The position numbers were made by a program, and so were the translations under genes. From assembly GCA_964036045.1 (NCBI GenBank), contig OZ038384.1, positions 66,468,416 to 66,532,415 on the forward strand: a DNA stretch of 64,000 nucleotides, given 5' to 3'. Each line of letters opens with the position of its first letter. Position 1 is the first letter of the stretch. Under the pieces are notes generated by a model. The model was not told the DNA's origin. It did no database searches and was given only the letters and a program-made list of their open reading frames with translations. Shown in pieces: positions 1-10,640 of the stretch. The DNA comes from Eutreptiella sp. 'Long Island Sound 2002' (Eukaryota > Euglenozoa > Euglenophyceae > Eutreptiales > Eutreptiaceae).

Positions 1-642
1 ATTGACACCGAAGGAAGGGAACACATGCAACACGAAAAAAAATTTTGTGGCAAATTCGGAGGCTCATTTTTTAGCATATGAGAAACGAGAATTTTTTCTC
101 TTGTTTTGTAGGGTGGCCCACATGTGCAAGTAAGAGAAATGCAATTTTTTGTTGAGCTAACGTGTGAGGGTTGTCGCACACAACGCGTGAGAAATAGGAT
201 TCATATAAGCACGGAAAAACGGCGGAAAGGGAGAATTGACTGTGTTTCACGAATTTGATGATCAACATATCTATTTAAACTTCAAGGTGATAGTCACGGG
301 GGACCAGAGAAGTCTTTTTGTGTTATAGTGCTTAAAGGAGTAGCAGGAGGCTAGATAAGTGGAGCACATGTCTGGATGATATAGGGCAATGGAGCACAGG
401 AGGCCTCCCGCGCTTCGTAAGGCAGAACAGAGTGTTTGGGGATGACAAAGATTGTGCAAATTGGAACATGGAAAGTCTAAACAACGTTGTACACGTGCAT
501 GCGGCGAAGGGACAAGACAAGGTGCTTGGGATGTTGATAAAAGTATTTATTGGGATCTTTGAGCGCGACATGTCTCGCGCACTGCCGCACAAGAGAAATA
601 ACAAATTGAAGGAAATAAAAAGCGATCACGATGGGCGATTAC
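1..642. other. no gene seen
   Basis: Short open frames only, with no recognisable protein, splice pattern or repeat. This is flanking DNA left of the foldback element. Confidence 0.6.
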
Positions 643-668
643 ACTTAGGCGGCTCTATACGCACGTAG
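643..668 (+). repeat. left terminal inverted repeat, 26 bp
   Basis: Exact reverse complement of 4022-4047. It begins ACTTAGGCGG and ends CGCACGTAG. Confidence 0.75.
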
Positions 669-862
669 ACTTATCGTTGCTAAAAGGCACGATTCATGGC
701 GATTTCAACATCCGTTTTTTGCACCCAAAAAAAGCATATCATTTTTTCGGCCAACCCCACGTGGATTTTCATCGTGGGATACAACATCCTCGCCTTTTGT
801 TGCTCTTAGAGCTGCACATATACACCCCCGCTTCAGGGCTTGGAATCTTAGCATTTGAAATT

Positions 863-884
863 TTTGGGCACTGCAGTGCCCAAA
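863..884. repeat. 22-bp palindrome, copy 1
   Basis: Perfect palindrome: TTT, the core GGGCACTGCAGTGCCC, then AAA. Further copies with zero to three changes lie at 1103-1124, 1682-1703, 2666-2687, 3239-3260 and 3492-3513, and a half copy at 3829-3844. The copies are arranged nearly symmetrically about the axis of the foldback element. Confidence 0.8.
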
Positions 885-1257
885 CCTTCTGGTTGTACTT
901 TTTAGGGGGGTCATTGAAAGTGTGTGTCTAGTTGTCTCTATAGGTGAATCCACATTGCACAAAGTTACTCCACGCTTGCCCCCCTCTTGTCAATCAGGTC
1001 GTAACGTGTTGTTGTTGTTCTCATAGGCGCTTGTACGATGTATTGAAACGGAACTCTCACATTCATGTACCCAGTATGGGCTAAAATTTGACTTTCACTA
1101 CTTTTGAGCACTGCAGTGCCCAAATTTTTAAAAAGTTGGCAAATTTACCCGCTTCAATTCATGGTGGTGCATAGGTTCCTCGAAGGGCAAGAAAGGCCAA
1201 CGCTTGTGCTTGCGTTGCGTTGGGTGGCATTCATGGTACCAAATATTTTTTGGCTAC

Positions 1258-1570
1258 GGAGAGACAGACAAACCGACAGGCAAGCAGACAAACAGAAAGA
1301 TAGACACAGAGAGGCATACAGACAGTCCGACAGACACCCTGAGAGACGGACAGACAGGTAGACAGATGGACACATAGACAGACGGACAGACCGACAGGCA
1401 AAGAAACAAACAGACAAACAAATAGACACACAGACAGACAACGGACGGACAAATGGACGGACGGAGGGATAGACAGAGAGACACATAGATAGACACACGG
1501 AAGACAAATAGACATACGAAACAAGACAGACGAACGCATGGACAGGCGGACGGACGGAGAGATAGACACA
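1258..1570 (+). repeat. degenerate GACA tetranucleotide array
   Basis: About 310 bp of GACA/GACG-type units. The reverse-complement array is in the opposite arm. Long open frames rich in Cys, Leu, Ser and Val across it are products of the repeat, not genes. Confidence 0.85.
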
Positions 1571-2799
1571 CTATCTGTCGTCCTGCTACCACAATGCTGC
1601 TCCATCATGCATGTACAGAACCTTGCAAAAAACATTGACAGCGTTCCGCCCAGATGATCATGCAAATGGGCTTTGGGTTCATTTGGGCACTGCAGTTCCC
1701 AAAATTTAGGAAATCAATATTTTGAGGTCTCTAATGTCTTGTCCAGTGCATGCCTCATAGTCCGATCCCCTATGGCAAGCATTACCGGATCTCGCCACAA
1801 TTCATGCTAGGTATGTGCAATGTAATCGTCCACATTATCAAATACCCCCCTCTATTCTTCTTCCCCATTCGACGGTGATGAAGTACACCCCGTATAAGTG
1901 TTGTGCTAGATCTTCAACACTTTGGCACCAATATTCTAGTCGGTCGATGCAATTTGGTCGTTTGTGTGTAGTATAATGGTTGACACGATCAATGCCACCC
2001 CTCTCTAGAGCACGACCGTGCGCGGTGATGAAGCAGACCTCTATACAATTGTTGTGCCACTGGTCCAACACTTTCACACACGTTTTTTACCAGGGGCATT
2101 GAAGGTAGAGACAAACTTGGTTGTCTGTGCGGAGTCTTGCACCATCTACAGCCATTTTAGAAATAACAACCACAAATTGTGATGAAACACTCGAAAACAC
2201 GATTGACTCTGTGTTGGAAGACACCCTATAGACGACCGAATCCGCATCCACCTTCAAGGCCCCTAGTAAAAAATGCGTGTGAAAGTGTTGGACCAATGGC
2301 ATAACACTTGTGCAGGAGTGTACCTCAGCACCGCGCAACGGTGGTGCACTGGAGAGTGGGGATGTTCATCATATCAACCATTACACTACACACGGACAAC
2401 CAAACTCCATCAACCAACAATGCCCCTACTAGAATAAGTGTGCCAAAGTTTTGAAGATCAAGGCAACACCTATACGGGGTGTATTTCATCAACATAGAAT
2501 GGCGCAGTAGTTTAGAGGGGGGGATTTGATCACGTGGATGATTACATTGCACATATCGTGCACAACTGATGGCAAGACCCGATAATGGTTGCTACAGGGG
2601 GTGAGACTTTGAGGCAGGCACCCGACATAGTACATTAGAGACCTCAAAATGTTGGTTTGTAATATTTTGGGAACTGCAGCTCCCAAATGAACTCGAAACC
2701 CATTTGCATGATATAATCTGGGCGGAAGGAGGTCGATATTCTGTGCGCAACGTTGTGCAGATGCATGAGGGAGCAACCGTGTGGTAGTAGGAGGACAAC

Positions 2800-3110
2800 C
2801 ATTGTACCTGTCTCTCCGTCTGTCCATGTGTCCGTCCGTCCGTCTGTCTTGTCTTGTCTTACGGTTTGTCTTCTGTGTTTCTCTCTTTGTGTCTCTCTGT
2901 CCCACAGTCCGTCCGTCCAGTCGTCCGTCCGTCTGTCTGTTGTCTGCCTGTATGTCTGTCTATTTGTCTGTCTGTTTGTTTGCCCGTCGGTCTGTCCGTC
3001 CGTGTATGTGTCTATCTATTCGTCCGTTTGTCGGGGTGTCCATCGGACTGTCTCTCTGTCTATCTGTCTGTTTGTCTGCTTGCGTGTCGGTTTGTCTGTC
3101 TCTCCGTAGC
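2800..3110 (-). repeat. degenerate GTCT tetranucleotide array
   Basis: Inverted partner of the GACA array at 1258-1570, in the right arm of the foldback element. Confidence 0.85.
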
Positions 3111-4021
3111 CAAAAAATATTTGGTACCATGAATGCCACCCAACGCAACGCAAGCACAAGCGTTGGCCTTTCTTGCCCTTCGAGGAACCTATGCACCACA
3201 ATGAATTGAAGCGGGTAAGTTTGCCAACTTTTTAAAAATTTGGGCACTGCAGTGCTCAAAAGTAGTGAAAGTCAAATTTTAGCCCATACTGGGTACATGA
3301 ATGTGAGAGTTCCGTTTCAATACATCGTACAAGCGCCTATGAGAACAACAACAACACATTACGACCCATTTCACAATAGGGTCGCAAGCTTGGTGTAACC
3401 TTCTGCTTTGTTTTGGGCGCGGACTGCACACTGCCATGTGTCTTGTGTCACACAGGTGTGAGACTGGTGCCCTTTTTCATGTTTTCGTAATTTTGGGCGC
3501 TGCAGTGCCCAAATTCATCCACTCGCCTTTTTTCTACCCCTCTTGCGCCATTTCTTTTGCAGGCATTGTTGCCCTCATTTATTATTGCATTGGCTGCACT
3601 GCCGGCGCCTCCATTGCTTGTTGGCTGCACTGGTGGTGCATTGTTTGTCACGCTTCGCATACAATCACAGTGACTGGGTCAGCAGACGCGGTAACAAAAA
3701 GCAAACCAGATTTTTGCATGTGTTTGCCTGTCGTCCTCCTTGCTTCATTTTTTAGGTTGCATTTTACAGTGTGGTTTGAAATGCAGCAGCGGATGATTTG
3801 GAAGAATTGGATTTTTCTTTGGATGGACAGTGCAGTGCCCAAATTTGAAGGGGATACATGACTTTTGACTGGCACATGTTGTACCCCCTACACACAGTCA
3901 TTTTTGATAATTCACAGGTTTTTGGGGGTGTTCCCTGCAAAGCACAATTGTGCAATTTTTCAAAGTGGTTTTTCAGCCCCCGTTTTGGGGTGGTACCCAT
4001 TTGGGAACTGTGGCAATTTTG

Positions 4022-4047
4022 CTACGTGCGTATAGAGCCGCCTAAGT
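4022..4047 (-). repeat. right terminal inverted repeat, 26 bp
   Basis: Exact reverse complement of 643-668. The TAC at 4048-4050 matches the TAC at 640-642. Confidence 0.75.
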
Positions 4048-7000
4048 TACATCACGTATGGCATGTACGCCCCTCTCTTTACCGGTGTGGATCACCGCCC
4101 GGCAGGAGTGTGGGACGGCTTACCAGTCCAGCAATGCACACTGTGCCACACTACCTGTTGCCGCCGAGATCACGGTGAGTCTAGGTTACCATACCTTACT
4201 CTTTGCCGCCCGGCTTGGTCAATAGGTAATGGAAGGAAAAAATAAATGCGAAATGCATTCAAGAGAGGTATCATCTAGTGGTAACAAGGGTGGTGACATG
4301 GTAACGTGCTGCGCGCGGGAGGCAGAAGTATGAAACTTGCGCGCGCCGAATCGGCGCAAACAAATTAATCAAATGCAACGATTGTCACGCGATGCTAGTC
4401 CAGAACGGTCAATTTTCAATTGTAAACAAAATAATGGTCTCTTTCTGTTAAACATTGTGCAAAATGCCTTAACGTGCTCGGAATTCTGCATCGGAACGAA
4501 TGCTGGTGGATGTCAGTAGAGGTGTAGCGGTCCTCAGAGAGCCTTGCACTGCTAATCCGCCATATCAGGCGAAGCAAGAACTGTGGTGTGGCATAAAAAA
4601 ACAGGACCTTGCGTGCGTTTCACGTTTGCACGAAGGTTAAGATTGAACAAAGGGACACACTACACTCTAGAAATGGCGAAAGTGGAGGAAACAAAGTGGT
4701 GGGTGCGCGTGTTGTGCGAGAAAGCCCGGAACTTGTTCCTACTAATGTGGCAGAGAGCGCTACCGACCAAAAGGAAGCCCGGAGAACAATTTAGATACCT
4801 ATCACGGAACGAAAGCCGCTTGAAAGTGAGACTTCGACAAGCAGATCCCACAATGTCTTCAGTTCCTAAGCAAGCCGCTGCTACAGCAAGGGTGGCATGG
4901 GAAGTGGTGCAGAGTTGTTGTTGTGTACTGTGGATAGACAACTAGTATTGTGCACAATACACAACTCACCCAGAGGTGAACTAAGAATCGCAGAACTGTA
5001 AAGCACTAGCAGTGCTGCAACTCAACCAAAGACCAACATATTGGTCTGGACATCCATCCATTGAGGACCTGGCTGCCCGAATAACACGTGTTGCACGGGG
5101 GTTACAACACGTGGAACAAAGTATTACACACATACTACAGGACATGGCATACAGGGATTGTGGGTTCCCTGAGTCCACAAACGTGCGAGCACCCTTGGAT
5201 ATACAAAGGCAAAGGAGTAATGTACGGGCACCGATGTGGCGACCGCTGGCCTTGTCGAGCGAGAAAGTGACACGTTGGAATGGCCTGGTGAGCCGGCTAC
5301 ACTTTGCAAGAGATACAACACATCAAACGAACAAGCCTGTACCGGTTTGGTGGATGTGCACATCCACTATAGAACATTGAACCTCATGTACGGAGAACAA
5401 AACCAACGTTGGAATGTTGGAGCTTACATGAGACATGTACCACTAGTATACGGTGTTTGGCACATATACAAGTTCGTTGGAACATAGGCACATGTAGCTC
5501 GGAGGCTAGCACAGAATATAGTGGTACCATGCGGTGCACTAATGGTATTTTTTTCCGATTTGTCCTTGTCGAGTATGTTTGGGTGCCACGTAGCATGGCC
5601 CAACAAGGGTGGAAAATTGTTTGTATGGTTCCTAGGAGCCCGGAAATTTTGGGGTGAATTTTCTCCTCCAAAGGTGCCTCCGAAGTCGCGTCCCACCCCT
5701 GGGCCATTCAAGCTGCCACATGGACCCGGAAAGGGTTGCTTGGTGGACCTGGTGTGAATTTTTATGTTGCTTTTTATGACTAGTCGACGAGACATACAAA
5801 TAGATGTTGTTGCCGTCCGGCATGCCCCGTTTTCTAAACCGCTTGCGTCACCAATACCCAAGCATGTTTCCCTTTTTGGACATTGAAACACCCCCCCCCC
5901 TCAACCCCCAAACTTGGTTGCGCACAAAGCAGAATTTGTTTTTTTCCTTTTTTCTTTTTTTGGCAGGTCACCGCTGCAGCCCCGCCCCCCTTTGAAAAGG
6001 AATCCGCGGAGTCCTGGCGACGCGACTGAACTCTTGAATGCCAGTGGGGATGAGAGACGCACGTATTCAGCTGGCCTGTCCGGGCCATGGTCGATAGGCG
6101 CTTTTCCTCAAAGCGAACTGATATGATTTTTGTTCAGTGCTTCGCCATTATCTTTGTTGCCGCCGTTGGTGCTGTTGCTCTTTGTGAATCTTACTTGGGG
6201 ATGAGGTTTGGGACACAAGTCACTTGTCTTCCAGCACACCGTGCTCGACGCGGGGCTTGATGCTGCCCCCCCCCCCCCCCCCGAGCTCTAGTAAGAGTAC
6301 CGGGGCCCTGGACCACAGCTTGGCCGCCCGCAAAGGCTGGACACAGGACGCATCGACACAAGAAGGCGGGTCGGCAACTATCTCAACCGACGGTGGCACA
6401 AAAAGAGGCCCCCGCGGTCGGTCGACCTCCTTCCCTGGCCTTGGCACCCTTCCGCCTCTCCGGCGGGCTGTAAACACCCAAACTTTGAAGCCCAAGGGTG
6501 GTCCACGATGACACCACTGAAAGGTAAAACCGCACCCATTCGCGTGGTCCGGCACACATGCATCGACGTTTCCCACATATACAATACACATCGGTGGCAT
6601 CCTGTGCAGCGCCACTGTACCCATTCTCATTGACTGAATCGCAGAATGCATGTGCAAAGTGCAATCAGGCACCTGCACCAAGGTGACCACCAGCCGAAGA
6701 AAGTGGTAAGTCAACGGGCTGCTCGTGTGTGGCCATTCCGGCAGTCGGAGGAGCCCCCCCCGAACCACTCCCGCGTCTAATCATGCCGCCACATTTGGGG
6801 GCCAGCAACTAGTAGGTAAGCAAGGCATCCCCCATGCACAAACCTGCTTTGCCTCTCCACTCCTTCTGTCTATGAACGTTTTTGCTTGGCACTATTCTCA
6901 GGGAGACAATGGCGGAACATGTTTTCAATCTGTTACAGGCGTTGCCTTTTTTGCCCTCATCCCCAGTGCCTCTCCCCTCATAAGGGTGGGGGGATCTGCC

Positions 7001-7252
7001 TGAGTTGCTGTTGTACGGCGATCAGGGCAACCATTCAACATGGGACTTTGACGCCGCCAAGAGCCTTGTAGAGCTGGCTTTGCCCCAACCACCCATGCTC
7101 ACCCCCCTGCCCACACCGCCCACACCAGCATCCCCCCAGCACCATCCTACAGTCCATCATCACCCCTTGCACACCGAAATGACCCGTCACCACCCTACCC
7201 CAGCCCCCCGCCAAAGATCGTCCTAGCCCAATAGGAACCCCCCCGCCTCGCC
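4048..7252. other. no gene seen
   Basis: Mixed unique sequence with short open frames. The only notable tracts are a run of C at about 6260-6282 and a pyrimidine-rich stretch near 5890-5990. No protein family, splice chain or RNA gene was recognised. Confidence 0.5.
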
Positions 7253-7539
7253 ATGGCAACCGACCCCGTCACCCCAAGGACTGAGCAGTGGTTGGCGCAG
7301 CCCCTAGCGACGCTGGATGGCCCGTTCGATCTCGGGTGGACTAGGTACCAATTTGCCTTGGAGAGGCGGGGCCAAGTAGCTTTGCAACGTGCGTCTAGAT
7401 CGCACTTCCTCAACCAAAGCCTAAAGAGGGCGACGCTCATCCTGGCGTCTGTTTGTTAGTAGCCGAATGTTGCCACCCTTGCCGTTCAATTCCCGCCTTC
7501 CCTCTTTCTGTCATATAATTCTGCTGTTGTTGGCCGTTG

Positions 7540-8175
7540 ATCTTCCCATAACCCACTCTTTGTGGCGTGCTTTGGGTGTGGCACACACATTTTTTGTGCA
7601 CGTCATCTCTGAGTTCTGTGACCAATGGTGCACAAGCACCCTCTACTTCCATGGCTTCAGCCATGTGTGGTTCGGAGACGACCCCCCCCATCCGGTTTGG
7701 CGATGGGGGTGGGGAGGCGGATCTCCGCATGGCCAAAAGGTTTGCCCCCGTGACTAGCTGAGAGCCAACCGCATCCATTGAGGACGGTTGGAGGCATGAG
7801 CAGTACACGAAGTTTTGCAAGGCCAAGACCAAGACGCAGGGTGTTGCGTTGTGGCGGCATGTATGGCGGCCTATAGTATTGGAGCACTATGTAGTTGGAG
7901 GTAATGCCGTGTGGCACGGAGCAGAAAGCCAAGGACCCGACGACCTTGGCATGCCACCAGTATGCTGGATGGCGTAGTTGTTGTGGATGAAACCCTGGTT
8001 TGGATGTCGGACGTGAAGACCTTTGTTGCGTTCCTCGCTGTGAAGCCAGGTCGACAGAAGGACTTTAATTTTGCAGAGCTAGGTGCGCTACAACATGCCA
8101 TTGTCATGTGTCACCTCAAGACCCGTTGGAGAAAGGTGACAGGGCTGCTGCTTGGGACGGTTAGCTGAATGGGTT
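7540..8175 (+). pseudogene. decayed copy 1 of an unrecognised protein
   Basis: Translation in shifting frames gives a run of residues that aligns with a second region at about 33,410-34,003. Shared landmarks in order are VHVI.EF, T.TLY.HG.SH.WF and AKR.APVT, then a SIE/SIK..W segment, then a Lys-rich stretch and a conserved H..W tail. Stops and frame changes interrupt it (for example a TGA just after the APVTS motif near 7760). The following frame, 7967-8167, is also coding-like. I do not recognise the family. A decayed transposon-encoded protein would explain two scattered copies, but this is inference. Confidence 0.45.
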
Positions 8176-8397
8176 GTTGCTGGATGATGTCAGGGATTTT
8201 TAGGCTCACGAGAAGGAGCCGTCGCAGCAGGTGCCCAGTGTGGTTGAAGTGTCAGAGGCCCTTGCCGAAGTTCCGAGCAGCCACGAGCCCCCCCCCCCCC
8301 CCCCCCGCATGAAACAGACTGCAAAATTGGTGCGTTCACAAAGCAGTGACACCCCCACCTAGGGAACAAAGTCAACCCCATGAAGTAGCAAGCAAAG

Positions 8398-8655
8398 ATG
8401 AAGCCACGGAAGGACCAAGAGGAGGAGCCGGGGGAAGTAGAGGCTATTGGAGAGGAAGAAGAAGAGGATGAGGAAGACGAGGAAGAGGAAGAGTAAGAAA
8501 CCCACAAGGTTGTAGATAAGCGGAAAAGGTTCAAGCCGCAATCGTTGGATGTGAGTAGTCCCATGGCCGTGGAGAAGAGTCCCAAGGTGGTGAAGCAAAA
8601 GGTGAAGCCGTCCGCCGCCTTGCAGTTCAAGCCGCCCGCAAGATCTGGTTCCTAA
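8398..8655 (+). pseudogene. acidic then basic coding relic
   Basis: An ATG-initiated frame gives 32 residues dominated by Glu and Asp, then a TAA (8494-8496). The same frame stays open to a second TAA (8653-8655) and is Lys/Pro-rich (KRKRF, KSPK, KQKVK). It may be the 3' part of the decayed copy just upstream. The family is not recognised, and low complexity limits the inference. Confidence 0.25.
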
Positions 8656-9428
8656 GCGTGTGGATCCGTTGCACCGCCGAGTGGTGAGAGTTCAGTGGCT
8701 AAGATTCTGTCTGCTAGGTTGGCGACGGTCCCCGTGAACGGTAAGAAGTAAATGCCCGCGCTTTTTATTTTCTAACCTATTGGTGTGCACGAGGCCTCGC
8801 CCGCTCGGCTTTGGTGAAAATGTATTTGAAGCCATCTTTCAGATGTACATTTCCACGGTGCTTTTGGTTTCCGTAACTGTAATTATATGCGCTGATTGTG
8901 TTTGTTCCTTGCCATTCTGACACATGTCTTGTAGGGATGCTGAGTGCGCGAGGCCTCGCGCACTTCCGTGTCCTGTAAATGCTTTTTATCCATCTTCGTT
9001 TTATTGTTGTTGACAAGGTGTCCGTAACAAACTTTTTCAGCCGACCCAAAAAACTGTAGTTTTTCAGATTGGTGTGGAAATTAATTTCTGGTCCAAAATT
9101 GACTTTTGGCTGCATGGTTTTCCGAAAAGAAACATTTTTTTTACCTTCAAAGTTTGGTCAAAAATGATGCAAAATGGATCAATAAATAGTCTTCACACCC
9201 TTGGTGTTTGCGGGCACCCTCAAATTTGCAAAAAAAAGTTTTTCACGTCGTCACTTTTCGGCTTCGTCGGGTCCAAAACAAGGTGCACTTTAGGCGGACC
9301 AAGACAATGGCACCCTACATCGCCAATGCTTCTTATACTATCGCCCCTTGGAGGCCTTGTCGTGGGTGTTTGCCCTATTGGCTGAGTGAGACTAGCGGCC
9401 CCGGTGGCTAGCGTGGCCTTGCTTACGG
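8656..9428. other. no gene seen
   Basis: AT-richer sequence without a recognisable gene. A short GC-rich palindromic string around GCGAGGCCTCGC occurs near 8946 and a related one near 8790. Confidence 0.5.
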
Positions 9429-9429
9429 A

Positions 9430-10640
9430 TGTACCTTAACCAACACCAAAGGAGGCTGACCGACGCCGCAAAAGTACACACAGCACCAAACTATCACGAT
9501 GAGCACCGGCACGGACCAACCAGTGGCAGAGAAAAAAAACGAACAAACGCACCAAACCACCGCAACCGCAATCGACCGACTGGCACCGGCAAACACACAG
9601 AGACCCAAAAGACCCCAACCAACACCAAACTAGAACAACAACCACCGCAACAACCTGTACAGCACGAAAACACCACGGCAAACACCGACACAGAACGACC
9701 CTCTGTTTATCCTCTCTCCATTCGTGTTCTCGTGTTCCCCTTTGGTTTGGTGTTGGTTGTGTCATTGCGGTGTTGTGCATGTTTTTGCAGTGCAGGTCGG
9801 TCGGTGTTCATGTTGGTGTTGGTGGTGGTGCTTTGGTGCTGTGTGTGTTTTTTCTGTGGCGGTTGGTATGTTGTGGTGTTGGCCGTGGTGTTTTGGTGCC
9901 ATGCGTGTGTTTGTGTTGTTGTGCTGATTTCGTTGTGCCGGCACTGGTGGCAGTGTTTTGGATGTTGGTTGTCTTGTTGTTGTGCTGGTGGGGCTGGGCT
10001 GCCGCTGGTGTTGCTATGGTGCTGGTTGTGGTGTTCGGTTGCTGGTTGTGTTGCGGTTGTGTTTTTGTCCTTGCTCGGTCCCCATGCTGTGTCGTGCGGT
10101 ATCCTATTGTGCCGTGTTCTGCCATGCCTTGACGTGCTGTGCGTTGCGGCACTGTGTTGTGCTGTGCCATGCCCCTTGTCCTCTGTCCTGTGTCCTCCCG
10201 GTAGCCAACAAAGCCAACAACTCCGCCGCCGTTTTAACGTTTTAACGTTTCCCGCCGTACATCTCCGCGTCGTTCTAGTTAGGCTAGAGCTGGACTAGGG
10301 TTGATTTTGGGTGTCTTGGGCATGTCTTGGGCTGGTCTTGGGCTGGTCTTGGCCTCCGTTCTTGGACTGGACTTGGGCGTCTCGGGCTGGGGCTGGTCTT
10401 TGGCTACTGTTATGGACTTGGACTTGGCTTGGACTTTGACTAGGGCTGGTGTTGGGCGTCTTGGGTGGGCGGCTGGTCCTCGGCCGCTGGTGTTGGGCTG
10501 GTCTTGGACTTGCGGTCTTGCTGGTTCGTCGGCTGCCGGTTTTGTGCTTGTCTTGGGCTTTTGTTGGGCTTGACTCGGGCTGGTCTTGCGCTCCAGTCTT
10601 GGAGTTGACTTGGGCTGAACTTGGGCTTGGTCTTGTGCTT
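9430..10640. repeat. strand-asymmetric tract, A/C-rich then G/T-rich
   Basis: 9430-9700 is almost free of T on the plus strand. From about 9720 to 10,640 the plus strand is very poor in A and made of GTG, TTG, GCTG and CTTGG words. The two halves look like inverted versions of one low-complexity sequence. The 289-residue open frame across it is compositional. Similar tracts occur at 41,290-41,480 (A/C-rich) and 59,160-60,450 (G/T-rich). Confidence 0.6.

Larger units (their letters stand above)
643..4047. mobile_element. foldback-type element, large imperfect palindrome
   Basis: The outer ends are a perfect 26-bp inverted repeat (643-668 and 4022-4047), and TAC lies immediately outside each end, a possible 3-bp target duplication. 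Inside, the sequence from about 997 to 3366 folds on an axis near 2182. The 1050-1260 stretch is nearly identical to the reverse complement of 3105-3310, and the match decays but is still visible toward the centre. Weaker homology continues outward (for example 960-997 against 3367-3405). The right arm has roughly 300 bp of extra DNA between the inner palindrome and the terminus. No transposase was recognised, so it would be non-autonomous. An alternative is a local inverted duplication not produced by transposition. Confidence 0.65.

Noticed and set aside
1154-1665. Overlapping minus-strand open frames rich in Cys, Leu, Ser and Val
   Set aside because: They are three frames of the same GACA repeat and have no non-repeat coding content.
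3100-3125. CCGTAGCCAAAAAATATTT as a dinoflagellate spliced-leader match
   Set aside because: Only the first eight or nine bases resemble the known leader and the GGCTCAAG end is absent. The same sequence is simply part of the foldback arm.
4250-4330. Possible tRNA with a D-arm-like TAGTGGTAAC
   Set aside because: No T-arm or matching acceptor stem follows.
9429-10298. 289-codon open frame
   Set aside because: It spans the switch between A/C-rich and G/T-rich halves, and its composition alone explains the absence of stops.
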